Positions 1 through 6,106 of a stretch of DNA of 23,878 nt are shown here, one piece after another. The stretch is taken from the NCBI GenBank assembly GCA_021795795.1, contig JAJYPA010000073.1:1-23878 (forward strand), given 5' to 3'. The notes under the pieces are model-generated. The model saw only the letters and a list, made by a program, of their open reading frames with translations, was not told the origin of the DNA and did no database searches. The stretch comes from Pseudomonadota bacterium. GTDB lineage: Bacteria > Pseudomonadota > Gammaproteobacteria > Halothiobacillales > Halothiobacillaceae. The translations under genes and the position numbers were made by a program. Position 1 is the first letter of the stretch; each line of letters opens with the position of its first letter.

Positions 1-29
1 CCATCGATTTATTGTCCGATCATCCCTAT

Positions 30-106
30 GCGCCTGTAGCTCAACTGGATAGAGCAACGGCCTTCTAAGCCGTAGGTCGGGGGTTCGAGTCCCTCCAGGC
101 GTACCA
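30..106 (+). tRNA. tRNA-Arg (anticodon UCU)
   Basis: A full cloverleaf can be folded: acceptor strand GCGCCTG pairs with CAGGCGT (G-U at the first pair), the D arm lies around TAGCTC/GAGC, the anticodon stem is ACGGC/GCCGT with loop CTTCTAA and anticodon TCT at 64-66, the T arm contains GGTTCGAGTCC, and CCA is encoded at the 3' end. It reads AGA/AGG arginine codons. The 3' half is the integration target. The element sits downstream and restores an identical 3' end, so the tRNA should stay functional. Confidence 0.95.
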
Positions 107-115
107 TATAAAACA
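58..115 (+). repeat. attL: attL direct repeat
   Basis: These 58 bases are identical to 23769-23826. They span the anticodon-stem region of the tRNA through CCA and nine further bases (ATATAAAACA follows the CC of CCA). Flanking bases differ immediately outside both copies, so the repeat is the recombination identity block. The crossover probably lies in the anticodon or T-arm region, as is usual for tRNA-targeting tyrosine integrases. Confidence 0.92.
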
Positions 116-134
116 GTAGGTTACATCAAATTCT

Positions 135-172
135 TCTGCTGCATCTTGACTGTCTGCTGCAAATCTGCTGCA
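135..172 (+). promoter_or_regulatory. Candidate integrase arm-type sites, left
   Basis: The 9-mer TCTGCTGCA occurs three times in direct orientation (135-143, 153-161, 164-172), between attL and the integrase start. The last two, spaced 11 bp, recur as an identical pair near the right end (23634-23653). Repeated short sites at both ends but off the core are typical of the arm-type sites bound by the N-terminal domain of lambda-like integrases. The repeat is seen; the binding role is inferred. Confidence 0.55.
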
Positions 173-205
173 CTGCCATCTTAGCCCGCATCTTTGGAAA
201 GACAA

Positions 206-1303
206 ATGGCAACTATCACTGAAAGAAAATCCGCAAGCGGAAAACCATCACGCTGGCAAGCCAGCGTGAGACTGAAAGGGCAGCCTGCCCAGACAAAAAC
301 TTTCCGCACCAAAGCTGAGGCTGCGCGCTGGTCACGACAGATAGAGAGCGAGATTGACCGGGGTGTTTTCGTGTCGCGCACGGAATCCGAGCAGACAGCC
401 GTGCATAACCTGCTGTCCAGATATGCAGATGAAGTGCTGTCAACGCTCAAGGGTGGTCACAAAGAACTATCCAGAATCAAGGCATTACAGGCTGGATTAG
501 GCAAATATTCGCTTGCTGCGATCAATTCTTCCATAATTGCAAAATATAGAGACAAACGCCTATCCACAATCAGCGAAAAGACGGGGCGCTTGCTCGGTAC
601 GCAATCCGTAAAACATGAGCTAGGTTTACTGCAACGCGCTTTGAAAATGGCGGTCATGGAGTGGGGTATTGCCCTGCCTGGTGGCATCCCTACCGCGATG
701 GTAAAAAAACCGCCCATGCCACCCGCGCGAAATCGTCGCCTGGTCGATGACGAAGAGAAAAGGCTACTGGCCGCGTGTGCCGAGTCACGGAATCTCTGGC
801 TACCGCCCGCCGTCATCTTTGCCATTGAAACGGCCATGCGGGCCGGTGAAATACTGGAAACCTGGAAGTATATGGATGATGTGGATGAGGAAGGAAAAAA
901 AATAAAGGTCAAAACTAAAGTCAGCGATGGCCTGCAATGGTCAGACGTGGATCTGGCTAAGCGCACTGCACACCTGCCAAAAACTAAGAACGGGGATGCC
1001 CGCACGGTGCCGCTTTCCAGTCGGGCCATCCAGATATTGACTGACTTGCCGCGCAATCTGGACGATGGCCGCGTATTTGGCACCACTTACGAAGGCATCC
1101 ACCGAGTCTTTGACCGGGCCTGCAAACGGGCCGCCATTGATGGCCTCACCTTTCATGATCTGCGTCATGAGGCCACAAGTCGGCTATTTGAAAAGGGGTT
1201 TAACCCCATGGAAGTCTCGGCCATCACCGGCCACAAGACATTGCAGATGTTGAAGCGGTACACTCACCTGCGGGCTGAGGATCTGGCGAAGAGGATGTGG
1301 TAA
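206..1303 (+). CDS. int: Tyrosine site-specific recombinase (integrase)
   Basis: This 365-residue protein should integrate and excise the element at the tRNA-Arg gene. The N-terminal part (about 1-55) resembles the arm-binding domain of phage-type integrases, residues about 60-170 the SAM-like core-binding domain, and the rest the catalytic domain. Visible catalytic residues are R212 (in AMRAGE), H317 and R320 (HDLR), H343 (TGHK) and the nucleophile Y352 (KRYTH); K260 is the likely beta-hairpin lysine. The ATG at 206 is chosen over an in-frame TTG at 194 because GGAAAG lies seven bases upstream. An extra stretch of about 22 residues (219-241, charged, lysine-rich) follows the arginine motif, where relatives run straight into the WSDVDL strand. 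It ends ten bases before a convergent gene. Location beside attL supports the role. Confidence 0.95.
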   Translation: MATITERKSASGKPSRWQASVRLKGQPAQTKTFRTKAEAARWSRQIESEIDRGVFVSRTESEQTAVHNLLSRYADEVLSTLKGGHKELSRIKALQAGLGKYSLAAINSSIIAKYRDKRLSTISEKTGRLLGTQSVKHELGLLQRALKMAVMEWGIALPGGIPTAMVKKPPMPPARNRRLVDDEEKRLLAACAESRNLWLPPAVIFAIETAMRAGEILETWKYMDDVDEEGKKIKVKTKVSDGLQWSDVDLAKRTAHLPKTKNGDARTVPLSSRAIQILTDLPRNLDDGRVFGTTYEGIHRVFDRACKRAAIDGLTFHDLRHEATSRLFEKGFNPMEVSAITGHKTLQMLKRYTHLRAEDLAKRMW

Positions 1304-1312
1304 CCGATTTAG

Positions 1313-1807
1313 TTAAACCTCAAAACCCAGCGCCTGCAGTTTCGCCTTAGCAACGCTGTGCCCAAGTGCCGCAGCCTTCCCGATCCACTGGATACCTTGC
1401 GCATGGTTTTTCTCAACACCGATCCCGTTGATGTAACACATGGAGAGTAATTCCATGGCGTCCGCATGCCCCTTTTTAGCCGCAGCCTCAAACCACGTCA
1501 CGGCGATCTTGTATTCCTCCGATCTATAGAAATAGGTTCCGACATTGTTCATGCCGTCGGCATCACCAGCATCGGCCTGCCTGACACACTCCAGAAACTC
1601 ATCTGTCATCTCGGTGGGGACGTTGGCGGCAATGCTGGATAGGTCTATTCGCCGCATCAGTCCGCCCGGAATATGAGCGGCTGGCGCATCCTTACCCCTG
1701 ATCACCCCAGATTCAAGCCAGTTGTGGATGGTTCTCACCGACTTGTCCGTAAGTAATGCGGCGGTTTGGGTGCTTACGAAAATGGGTGAATGGTGGGGTA
1801 TGTCCAT
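1313..1807 (-). CDS. HTH plus Sel1-repeat protein
   Basis: This 164-residue protein combines a short N-terminal helix-turn-helix-like segment (about 10-38, containing TAALLTDKSVRTIHNWLE, like MerR or excisionase-type DNA readers) with Sel1-like repeats (about 77-160: an AAKKGHADAMELL helix pair and GNxVxKNxxQGIQWIxKAAALG-like features). Sel1 repeats are alpha-solenoid protein-binding modules. The start is supported by AAAAGGG ten bases upstream. It is convergent with the integrase and ends ten bases from it. It may be a regulator whose activity is set through protein contacts; the function is unknown. The domain reading is from pattern recognition only. Confidence 0.75.
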   Translation of the reverse strand: MDIPHHSPIFVSTQTAALLTDKSVRTIHNWLESGVIRGKDAPAAHIPGGLMRRIDLSSIAANVPTEMTDEFLECVRQADAGDADGMNNVGTYFYRSEEYKIAVTWFEAAAKKGHADAMELLSMCYINGIGVEKNHAQGIQWIGKAAALGHSVAKAKLQALGFEV

Positions 1808-1958
1808 GAGTGATCCCTTTTCTGGCTTTGTTCATCATGAAGGTATGGAACAAGTTTAGCACCTCATCGGCTTCATCGTAAAAACGTTGAAGCAAAATAT
1901 CGTATTTCATCGCATTCACCATGAAGCCGTTGAAGTGCAATCATCTATTTCATCAAAA

Positions 1959-1977
1959 ATCCGTTGAAATAACGGAT
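1959..1977. promoter_or_regulatory. Inverted repeat, possible operator
   Basis: ATCCGTT, five bases, then AACGGAT form a perfect 7-bp inverted repeat midway between the divergent HTH-Sel1 and pilin genes. Its size suits a dimeric repressor. The HTH-Sel1 protein is one candidate ligand, but nothing in the sequence proves it. Confidence 0.35.
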
Positions 1978-2075
1978 CAACCATATATTTAGAACATTCT
2001 CATGTTTATACAGGAAAGTATATATATGCAATGATTACAATAGATTGCGAAGTTACATGGCGAAATCGGCACCCA

Positions 2076-2091
2076 TGGCACGAAAACTGTA
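2076..2091 (+). promoter_or_regulatory. Candidate sigma-54 promoter of the pilin gene
   Basis: TGGCAC, five bases, then CTGTA matches the -24 element of sigma-54 promoters exactly, with correct spacing to the -12 element. The -12 element is weak because GT replaces the usual GC. The start codon is about 60 bases downstream. Type IV major pilins are often driven by sigma-54 with PilR, which makes the match worth noting. The leader also carries a CCCAC/GTGGG hairpin (about 2107-2123). Confidence 0.35.
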
Positions 2092-2152
2092 ACACCTTCT
2101 GTAGCCCACAGAAACACCGTGGGTACTTGTTTTACCCCATGGAGGATCGAAC

Positions 2153-2734
2153 ATGAGTATGCTAGTCAAAAAAGCCAAGGCCAGTGCCGAAGCCGGTTTC
2201 ACCCTCATCGAACTGATGATCGTCATTGCCATCATCGGCATTCTGGCGGCCATCGCCATTCCGCAGTATGAGAAGTACATTACTACAGCCAAGGCTGCTG
2301 ATGTGGCTGCCAACTTCCACTCAGCCATTAGCGCTGCAACGGCAGCGGCTGCGGCTGCGCAGGCTGGTCAATTAACCTATGTGGTTTCTAGTACAACCTC
2401 AGCCTCTACAGGTGTTTTGAATGGTACAGCACCAAATCCTGCAAATGCATCTACAAAAGCCTTCATAACTGGTGGCGGGGATACTTATGGTGGCGTTTCT
2501 GTGAGTGTTGCTGGTGGTACAACACCTACTACAAATCTCCCAGCCCAAGGGCTCGCAGGTACAATGGTCTATCCAGGTTATACTACTATAACCATTACGG
2601 ATACGGTTGGTGGTCTGTCAACGACATTGGCGAGCGACATTACTCAGGCAATTAATGCCCAACATACGACTGCCACAACTTGTTCGGGATCTACCTGCAC
2701 GGTAACGATCAGTGCTAATGGCGCAGTTTCATAA
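2153..2734 (+). CDS. Type IV major pilin (prepilin)
   Basis: This is a 193-residue prepilin. A 15-residue basic leader ends in glycine, followed by the canonical FTLIELMIVIAIIGILAAIA start of mature pilins. PilD-type peptidase would cut before F16 and N-methylate it; E20 is the conserved E5. The C-terminal part is rich in Thr/Ser/Gly/Ala, as in a pilin globular head, with two cysteines near the end (CSGSTC) that may form the small disulfide loop. GGAGG lies eight bases before the ATG. No assembly ATPase, secretin or prepilin peptidase is nearby, so host machinery would have to assemble it. It is probably cargo that alters host pili, or a receptor or attachment pilin. Confidence 0.92.
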   Translation: MSMLVKKAKASAEAGFTLIELMIVIAIIGILAAIAIPQYEKYITTAKAADVAANFHSAISAATAAAAAAQAGQLTYVVSSTTSASTGVLNGTAPNPANASTKAFITGGGDTYGGVSVSVAGGTTPTTNLPAQGLAGTMVYPGYTTITITDTVGGLSTTLASDITQAINAQHTTATTCSGSTCTVTISANGAVS

Positions 2735-2775
2735 AAAAGCATATCAGACGCATAATGCGTAATTAAATCATAACA

Positions 2776-2800
2776 AAGGGCACCTCGTACAGGTGCCCTT
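2776..2800 (+). terminator. Stem-loop after the pilin gene
   Basis: AAGGGCACCT, five bases, then AGGTGCCCTT form a perfect 10-bp stem 41 bases past the pilin stop. A proper T-run is missing, so it may be a weak terminator or an mRNA-stabilising hairpin that separates strong pilin expression from the gene downstream. Confidence 0.6.
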
Positions 2801-2828
2801 GATTATGCAAAACCAACAAGGGAATCCA

Positions 2829-3422
2829 ATGATAACAACCATTGCTCGCCCAGATATGCTCACATGGCTACATCTTAAATGGCTTCAGCTTCTCTCTCTC
2901 CAACTATCGGTTTACCTGTTCAATATCATGACCATTGAAGGGATCATCCTTCCCACCCTCTTCAGCATCGGGCTTCTCTGGAAATACTGGCGTCAAGTCA
3001 AAGACCAGCAAATCATTCTGGGTTTTCTGTTCTTTGCCGTGACCATGGGTTTATTCACGCAGTATTGGGGCATCACCGGCTTGCATCTGTTTACCGGCGG
3101 CTTCGTGATCTGGCCCGTACTGGTACTTCTTTTGGGAGATCGCCTGCCTTGGCCTATGTCGTATCCGCTGGCTTTTGTCGGTACCCTAATCCCTGATCTT
3201 TACGGGGCAGGAATGGCGAGCCATTGGACGAGCAGGTGGTTTTTCGGGGTCGGCGGCGCAGGGTTCCATGACGGGCTTTTTCTGATGCCACTGGAAACCA
3301 TGATAGCTGCGGCCATGCTGAATCAGTTCGGAACATTCATGCGAAAACGCGGGTACTTTAGTAGAAGGGCGAGCGTCGATGAGGACGTTTACCCAGAGGG
3401 TAGAGATCGGCGTGCCCGATAG
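2829..3422 (+). CDS. Multi-span membrane protein of unknown function
   Basis: This 197-residue protein has at least four or five hydrophobic segments (about 17-40, 60-75, 80-105, 115-130 and a shorter one near 160) and a charged, arginine-rich tail predicted to be cytoplasmic. I do not recognise the family. The ATG at 2829 is chosen over an upstream in-frame GTG (2793) and ATG (2805), because the GTG lies inside the post-pilin hairpin and AAGGGA precedes the chosen ATG. It follows the pilin gene in the same direction, so a role in pilin handling is possible, but no pilin-accessory signature was seen. Confidence 0.7.
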   Translation: MITTIARPDMLTWLHLKWLQLLSLQLSVYLFNIMTIEGIILPTLFSIGLLWKYWRQVKDQQIILGFLFFAVTMGLFTQYWGITGLHLFTGGFVIWPVLVLLLGDRLPWPMSYPLAFVGTLIPDLYGAGMASHWTSRWFFGVGGAGFHDGLFLMPLETMIAAAMLNQFGTFMRKRGYFSRRASVDEDVYPEGRDRRAR

Positions 3423-3472
3423 AAAATCACCGATACCTTACAGGCCATGACCGCCGCTACAGGAGAAGCATC

Positions 3473-3661
3473 ATGAACGAAAGCTACCGCCAAGCCCGTA
3501 TTGCCCAACTCCAGAACCATCGCCATGTCCTGCTTCAGCGGCGCGAACAGCGGGACGCACCCACTGCCACGATTGATATGGAACTCAACGTGGTGCGCGC
3601 CGAGTTGCAGGCGCTGTATGAGGCCGGAAGGATGCAGTTAGTTGTGGACACTGACGCCTAG
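3473..3661 (+). CDS. Small hypothetical protein
   Basis: A 62-residue protein rich in Arg, Gln and Glu, with heptad-like spacing of leucines over residues 10-55 that suggests one long helix or a coiled coil. AGGAG nine bases before the ATG gives a good ribosome site. It lies 50 bases after the membrane protein gene, so it may be the last gene of that transcript. No family recognised. Confidence 0.6.
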   Translation: MNESYRQARIAQLQNHRHVLLQRREQRDAPTATIDMELNVVRAELQALYEAGRMQLVVDTDA

Positions 3662-3749
3662 ATCCGCCGACCCGGTTGCTCCGCTCGCACCTTGCCTCTT
3701 GCATCCAGAGGGCTGCGAGGTTGATGTGTGGTGATTTTGACTGGTTATT

Positions 3750-3801
3750 TTATGTCACCATCATATAAATAGATTGATGTTTATGTCACCGTCATATATA
3801 T
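3750..3801 (+). repeat. Twin 21-bp direct repeats, possible operators
   Basis: TTATGTCACC-A/G-TCATATA occurs at 3750-3770 and again at 3781-3801, differing at two positions. The period is 31 bp, about three helical turns, so both copies face the same side of the DNA. They end 30 bases before the small AT-hook-like gene at 3832, so a promoter with a tandem operator fits well. Confidence 0.5.
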
Positions 3802-3831
3802 TAAGGGCGTCAACGGCAAGAGGGCGAGGCT

Positions 3832-4020
3832 ATGGAGACGAAGCAAGGCAAGGGGGTCGGCAGACCGCGCATTCATGCAGACGCCAAGGCAGCCAGCCGG
3901 GCGGCGTCGGCGGCCTACCGGGAGCGCAAGCGGAAGCGGCGGTCTGCGCCCGAGGTGTACAGCGGGATCATTGATCTCTCTGCGCTGCCAGCGTGGAAGG
4001 TGAAGATGCCACCCCGGTGA
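3832..4020 (+). CDS. Small basic AT-hook-like protein
   Basis: A 62-residue, strongly basic protein with a GRPR core (GVGRPRIHAD, about residues 8-17) as in AT-hook minor-groove binders, then an alanine/arginine helix ending in YRERKRKRR. It could be a small DNA-binding regulator of plasmid type. Twin operator-like repeats lie just upstream. The start has only a modest AGGGCGAGG ribosome site. A similar GRP motif followed by a basic tail occurs in the large regulator at 22522-23208. Confidence 0.55.
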   Translation: METKQGKGVGRPRIHADAKAASRAASAAYRERKRKRRSAPEVYSGIIDLSALPAWKVKMPPR

Positions 4021-4066
4021 TGGCATGCCCTCTCTTCGGCGGCGAGGGGATCGGCGGAAGAGGATG

Positions 4067-4245
4067 CGGCTGCAAGAGGTCTACAAGGGGTGTAGAAGGG
4101 CAGTTGTTTTTCCCAGGCGTCGGCCAGATTACATCCATGCGGGGCCAAGCGGTGTGCAAGGGGTCTACAAGAGGTATGCAAATTATTGACGACAAAATTA
4201 GATGCGCTTATGGCGCAGCAAGCGGTCTACAAGGGGTGTAGAGGG
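4067..4245 (+). repeat. Phased 11-bp repeat array, three clusters
   Basis: The unit GGTNTRCAAGG occurs as 4078-4088 and 4089-4099, 4151-4161, 4162-4172 and 4173-4183, then 4224-4234 and 4235-4245, with a diverged unit at 4067-4077. Clusters begin at 4078, 4151 and 4224, exactly 73 bp apart, or close to seven helical turns. Within clusters, adjacent units can pair (CTACA/TGTAG). The spacing DNA is not conserved, so the array looks like phased protein-binding sites or diverged iterons. Confidence 0.6.
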
Positions 4246-4352
4246 GCACAAGCCTTATCCAAGCCGAAGGCGGCAAAATCCACAACCCTTGCCCGCGCAA
4301 CGGGGTCCATCAAGACCCCATGGCCGCGCGGGGGTGGGCGGCAAGCCGGAAC

Positions 4353-4427
4353 GTGTACCGGCTGGTCATTGGAACAATGAGCCGTCCAGAGGTTGTGAGC
4401 GTAGCGGGAGTTTGTGGGTAAGGCGGG
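4353..4427 (+). repeat. Cassette-like repeat, copy A
   Basis: Contains GTGTACCGGCTGGTCAT (4353-4369), GAGCCGTCCA (4379-4388) and a 23-bp block at 4405-4427. The first two recur at 4750-4776 and the last two at 5603-5663. It marks the left edge of the AT-rich patch with the interrupted ORF and the acetyltransferase. Confidence 0.55.
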
Positions 4428-4506
4428 ATTTCAGCCCCAACACACGAGACATCGCATATGCTAAAACGCTATACTCAGAGGATCAACTGATACGAGGATA
4501 AATAAC

Positions 4507-4707
4507 ATGGCATGGATCATAATTAAACCCAATAGAAATTCTGGTAATACTTTTTAGGGTGGAATGGTGGTTAGCAAAAAAGGAGGTGAACCACATAGAT
4601 TTGACGATTGGGCGTCGGCCAAAGATCATCTCGATAATCATCCAGAATTTACGGATTTTATAGTGGTAGACGAAAGCAGTCATGGTGACGCGACACCACA
4701 AACATAA
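4507..4707 (+). pseudogene. Small ORF interrupted by an amber codon
   Basis: From the ATG at 4507, preceded by GAGG ten bases upstream, a protein-like frame runs 66 codons to TAA, but codon 17 (4555-4557) is TAG. The product would start MAWIIIKPNRNSGNTF, and the frame continues GGMVVSKKGG with a WASAKDHL-like helix and acidic tail. The composition is natural on both sides of the stop, which suggests a recent nonsense change, a sequencing error, or readthrough. Restart at the ATG at 4564 would give 47 residues. Family not recognised. Confidence 0.55.
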
Positions 4708-4749
4708 TGTGTCGGTTGGTTGTCTGGGTTATGGTCGACACTCTGTCGT

Positions 4750-4776
4750 GTGTACTGGCTGGTCATGAGCTGTCCA
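4750..4776 (+). repeat. Cassette-like repeat, copy M
   Basis: GTGTACTGGCTGGTCAT followed by GAGCTGTCCA, a close match to two blocks of copy A; its GTCCATCA extension matches copy B. It lies between the interrupted ORF and the acetyltransferase gene. Confidence 0.5.
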
Positions 4777-4860
4777 TCAGCTATAATTTTAGGCATTAAT
4801 TGTCATGATGTTGATTGTTTTAAGGAGGTTGATCCACAATTTTCTGAGGAATGTATATCC

Positions 4861-5427
4861 ATGCCATTTATAAGGGAAGCAACTTTATCGGATAAAGAGT
4901 TTATAATATATCTTTTAAATGCAGAAAGTAATAATGGTCATTTTTTGAAATGCGATCACAACATAGCGGTGGAATGGGCCATAAATGGAATGGCGACTGC
5001 TCCCAGTATAGACTACTTTAAAACCATCCAAAATAATAATAATTCTATGGATGCAGTGTACTCTATAAATGGAACACGCATGATTCAACGGAATATTGAT
5101 GAAACATGGCTTGAAAGCATCACTGTAGACGCCGGGATGCACATCATAGAAGATGAGATGCATAAACGATGTGGTTTCGTGATATTGCGAATTGCTGATG
5201 ACCATATTGAGATATATAATCTAGCTATAGCAAAAGAGTGTAGGAGAAATGACTACGCCTCCACTTTGATCTGTGGTATTGAGAATTTCTCTAAGACCAT
5301 ACATAAGCCTGTAAGAGCCCGGTGTTACTTCAAATCAACATGGATGATTAGCCTGCTAGAAAAAAGTGGTTATCATGAAATAGAACGCGGAGCACGTAGT
5401 ATCACATATGAGAAGTCAGTACTGTAA
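4861..5427 (+). CDS. GNAT-family N-acetyltransferase
   Basis: This 188-residue protein has a GNAT layout: an N-terminal IREATLSDKEFI strand-helix, a central beta hairpin (GFVILRIADDHIEIYNLAI), the acetyl-CoA binding motif A region (AKECRRNDYASTLICGI, a diverged R/Q-x-x-G/N-x-G/A loop), and a C-terminal KSGYHEIERG segment typical of the last strand. The substrate cannot be read. The frame is open from 4720, but its first 47 codons run through repeat DNA, so the ATG at 4861 (GAGGA ten bases upstream) is preferred. It is much richer in A+T than the flanking backbone, consistent with separate acquisition. The amber-interrupted small ORF lies upstream in the same direction. Confidence 0.75.
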   Translation: MPFIREATLSDKEFIIYLLNAESNNGHFLKCDHNIAVEWAINGMATAPSIDYFKTIQNNNNSMDAVYSINGTRMIQRNIDETWLESITVDAGMHIIEDEMHKRCGFVILRIADDHIEIYNLAIAKECRRNDYASTLICGIENFSKTIHKPVRARCYFKSTWMISLLEKSGYHEIERGARSITYEKSVL

Positions 5428-5432
5428 TTAAC

Positions 5433-5624
5433 CCAGAGGATCCCGATAGACCAGACATATCACCATGCCAGCATCCTGAGCAGTTGGTACGAGTTTCTAC
5501 CACACGCAGACAAATGTTGGCCTTTGTTTTTGATGCCCTGGCAGCTTCATTAATAGAACCGAATGACGATGATGCTCTCACCGTCTTCGCTTTCTTCATA
5601 ACGAGCCGTCCATCAAGGCCGTGA
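5433..5624 (+). pseudogene. Possible gene remnant after the acetyltransferase
   Basis: A plus-strand frame of 63 codons with protein-like composition (containing RRQMLAFVFDALAASL and an acidic EPNDDDALT stretch) has no start codon with a ribosome site and runs into repeat copy B before TGA. It could be the tail of a truncated gene. The opposite strand also holds a 65-codon frame (5402-5599) starting MKKAKTVRASSS, equally unsupported. Neither is certain. Confidence 0.2.
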
Positions 5625-5663
5625 GTGGAGCGAAGCGGAACGGGAGTTTGTGGGTAAGGCGGG
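5603..5663 (+). repeat. Cassette-like repeat, copy B
   Basis: Shares GAGCCGTCCA and a perfect 23-bp block (5641-5663) with copy A (4405-4427), with a variable middle. It ends eight bases before the first backbone gene and marks the junction between the accessory patch and the minus-strand backbone. Confidence 0.55.
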
Positions 5664-5670
5664 CTGCCAG

Positions 5671-5886
5671 TTACCAGCGCGTAGGCCAGTCGCCAACCCT
5701 TACAACCGTAACGTCTTCGCCGGCCTCGTTTGTTGTGTGATAGATCAGGTCGTATTCGGCTACAGCCTGCTCAAGCTCCCACCGCTCAAAAAACTCTTTA
5801 TATTTTTCAGCAAGTTCATCCATTTTCGATGCGTCACAGTGTGCCATGAAAGCGATGGTCTCCAGAAGTTTTTCCTTGCCGGTCAT
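5671..5886 (-). CDS. Small hypothetical protein
   Basis: A 71-residue acidic protein, mostly helical to about residue 45 (MDELAEKYKEFFERWELEQAV), then a short beta-like segment. The ATG at 5886 is chosen because AAAAAGGAG precedes it and it starts one base after the stop of the AlpA-like gene. The two are clearly co-transcribed. It may be a partner of the AlpA-like protein. No family recognised. Confidence 0.6.
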   Translation of the reverse strand: MTGKEKLLETIAFMAHCDASKMDELAEKYKEFFERWELEQAVAEYDLIYHTTNEAGEDVTVVRVGDWPTRW

Positions 5887-5887
5887 G

Positions 5888-6094
5888 TCAGTCTCCTTTT
5901 TCGACATATTTATCAATCCACTTCTCCACGTCCGCGCGACGCCAGCGCGGGCCGCGTGTGCCGGGCAGGCGCGTCACGCGGGGCAAGCGATTTTTGTCAG
6001 AGTGTGAAACGTGCCATGTAATCGTTGCTTTTTTTACGCTCAGGATTTCTGCCAAATCATCTACTGTCAGCAGTTTTTCGATTTCTTTAGCCAT
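5888..6094 (-). CDS. AlpA/excisionase-like HTH protein
   Basis: A 68-residue protein with a winged-helix (HTH_17/AlpA) pattern: LLTVDDLAEILSVKKATITWHV forms the helix-turn-helix, and PRWRRADVEKWIDKYVEKG is the typical wing and last helix. Such proteins act as transcription activators of integrases or as recombination directionality factors in integrative elements. AAGGGAGC upstream gives the ribosome site. It lies in the unit 6522-5671, about 4.6 kb inside attL rather than next to the integrase. It is the best candidate for the element's excisionase, by family only. Confidence 0.75.
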   Translation of the reverse strand: MAKEIEKLLTVDDLAEILSVKKATITWHVSHSDKNRLPRVTRLPGTRGPRWRRADVEKWIDKYVEKGD

Positions 6095-6106
6095 TTTATT
6101 GCTCCC

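Larger units (their letters stand above)
1808..2152. other. Divergent intergenic region, Sel1 gene / pilin
   Basis: This 345-bp AT-rich stretch separates the minus-strand HTH-Sel1 gene from the plus-strand pilin. The hexamer GTTGAA recurs three times (around 1884, 1930 and 1964). A perfect inverted repeat lies at 1959-1977 and a sigma-54-like sequence at 2076-2091. A minus-strand frame of 75 codons (1713-1940) overlaps the start of the Sel1 gene, but no ribosome site supports it. Both divergent genes may be controlled from here. Confidence 0.5.
4021..4506 (+). other. Gene-free stretch with repeat arrays
   Basis: No convincing gene lies in this roughly 490-bp stretch. It holds the phased 11-bp repeats (4067-4245) and cassette-like repeat copy A (4353-4427). 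Open frames on either strand are repetitive by-products without ribosome sites. Confidence 0.6.

Noticed and set aside
1713..1940. Minus-strand 75-codon ORF overlapping the HTH-Sel1 start
   Set aside because: Its second half is an out-of-frame reading of the HTH gene and no ribosome site was seen.
4067..4245. CRISPR array
   Set aside because: Repeats are only 11 bp, occur back to back, and no cas gene is present.
4720..4860. N-terminal extension of the acetyltransferase
   Set aside because: The extra 47 codons run through cassette-like repeat DNA; the GNAT pattern starts at the ATG at 4861.
4353..5663. Integron attC sites
   Set aside because: The blocks lack the RYYYAAC and GTTRRRY core pair and no integron-type integrase is present.
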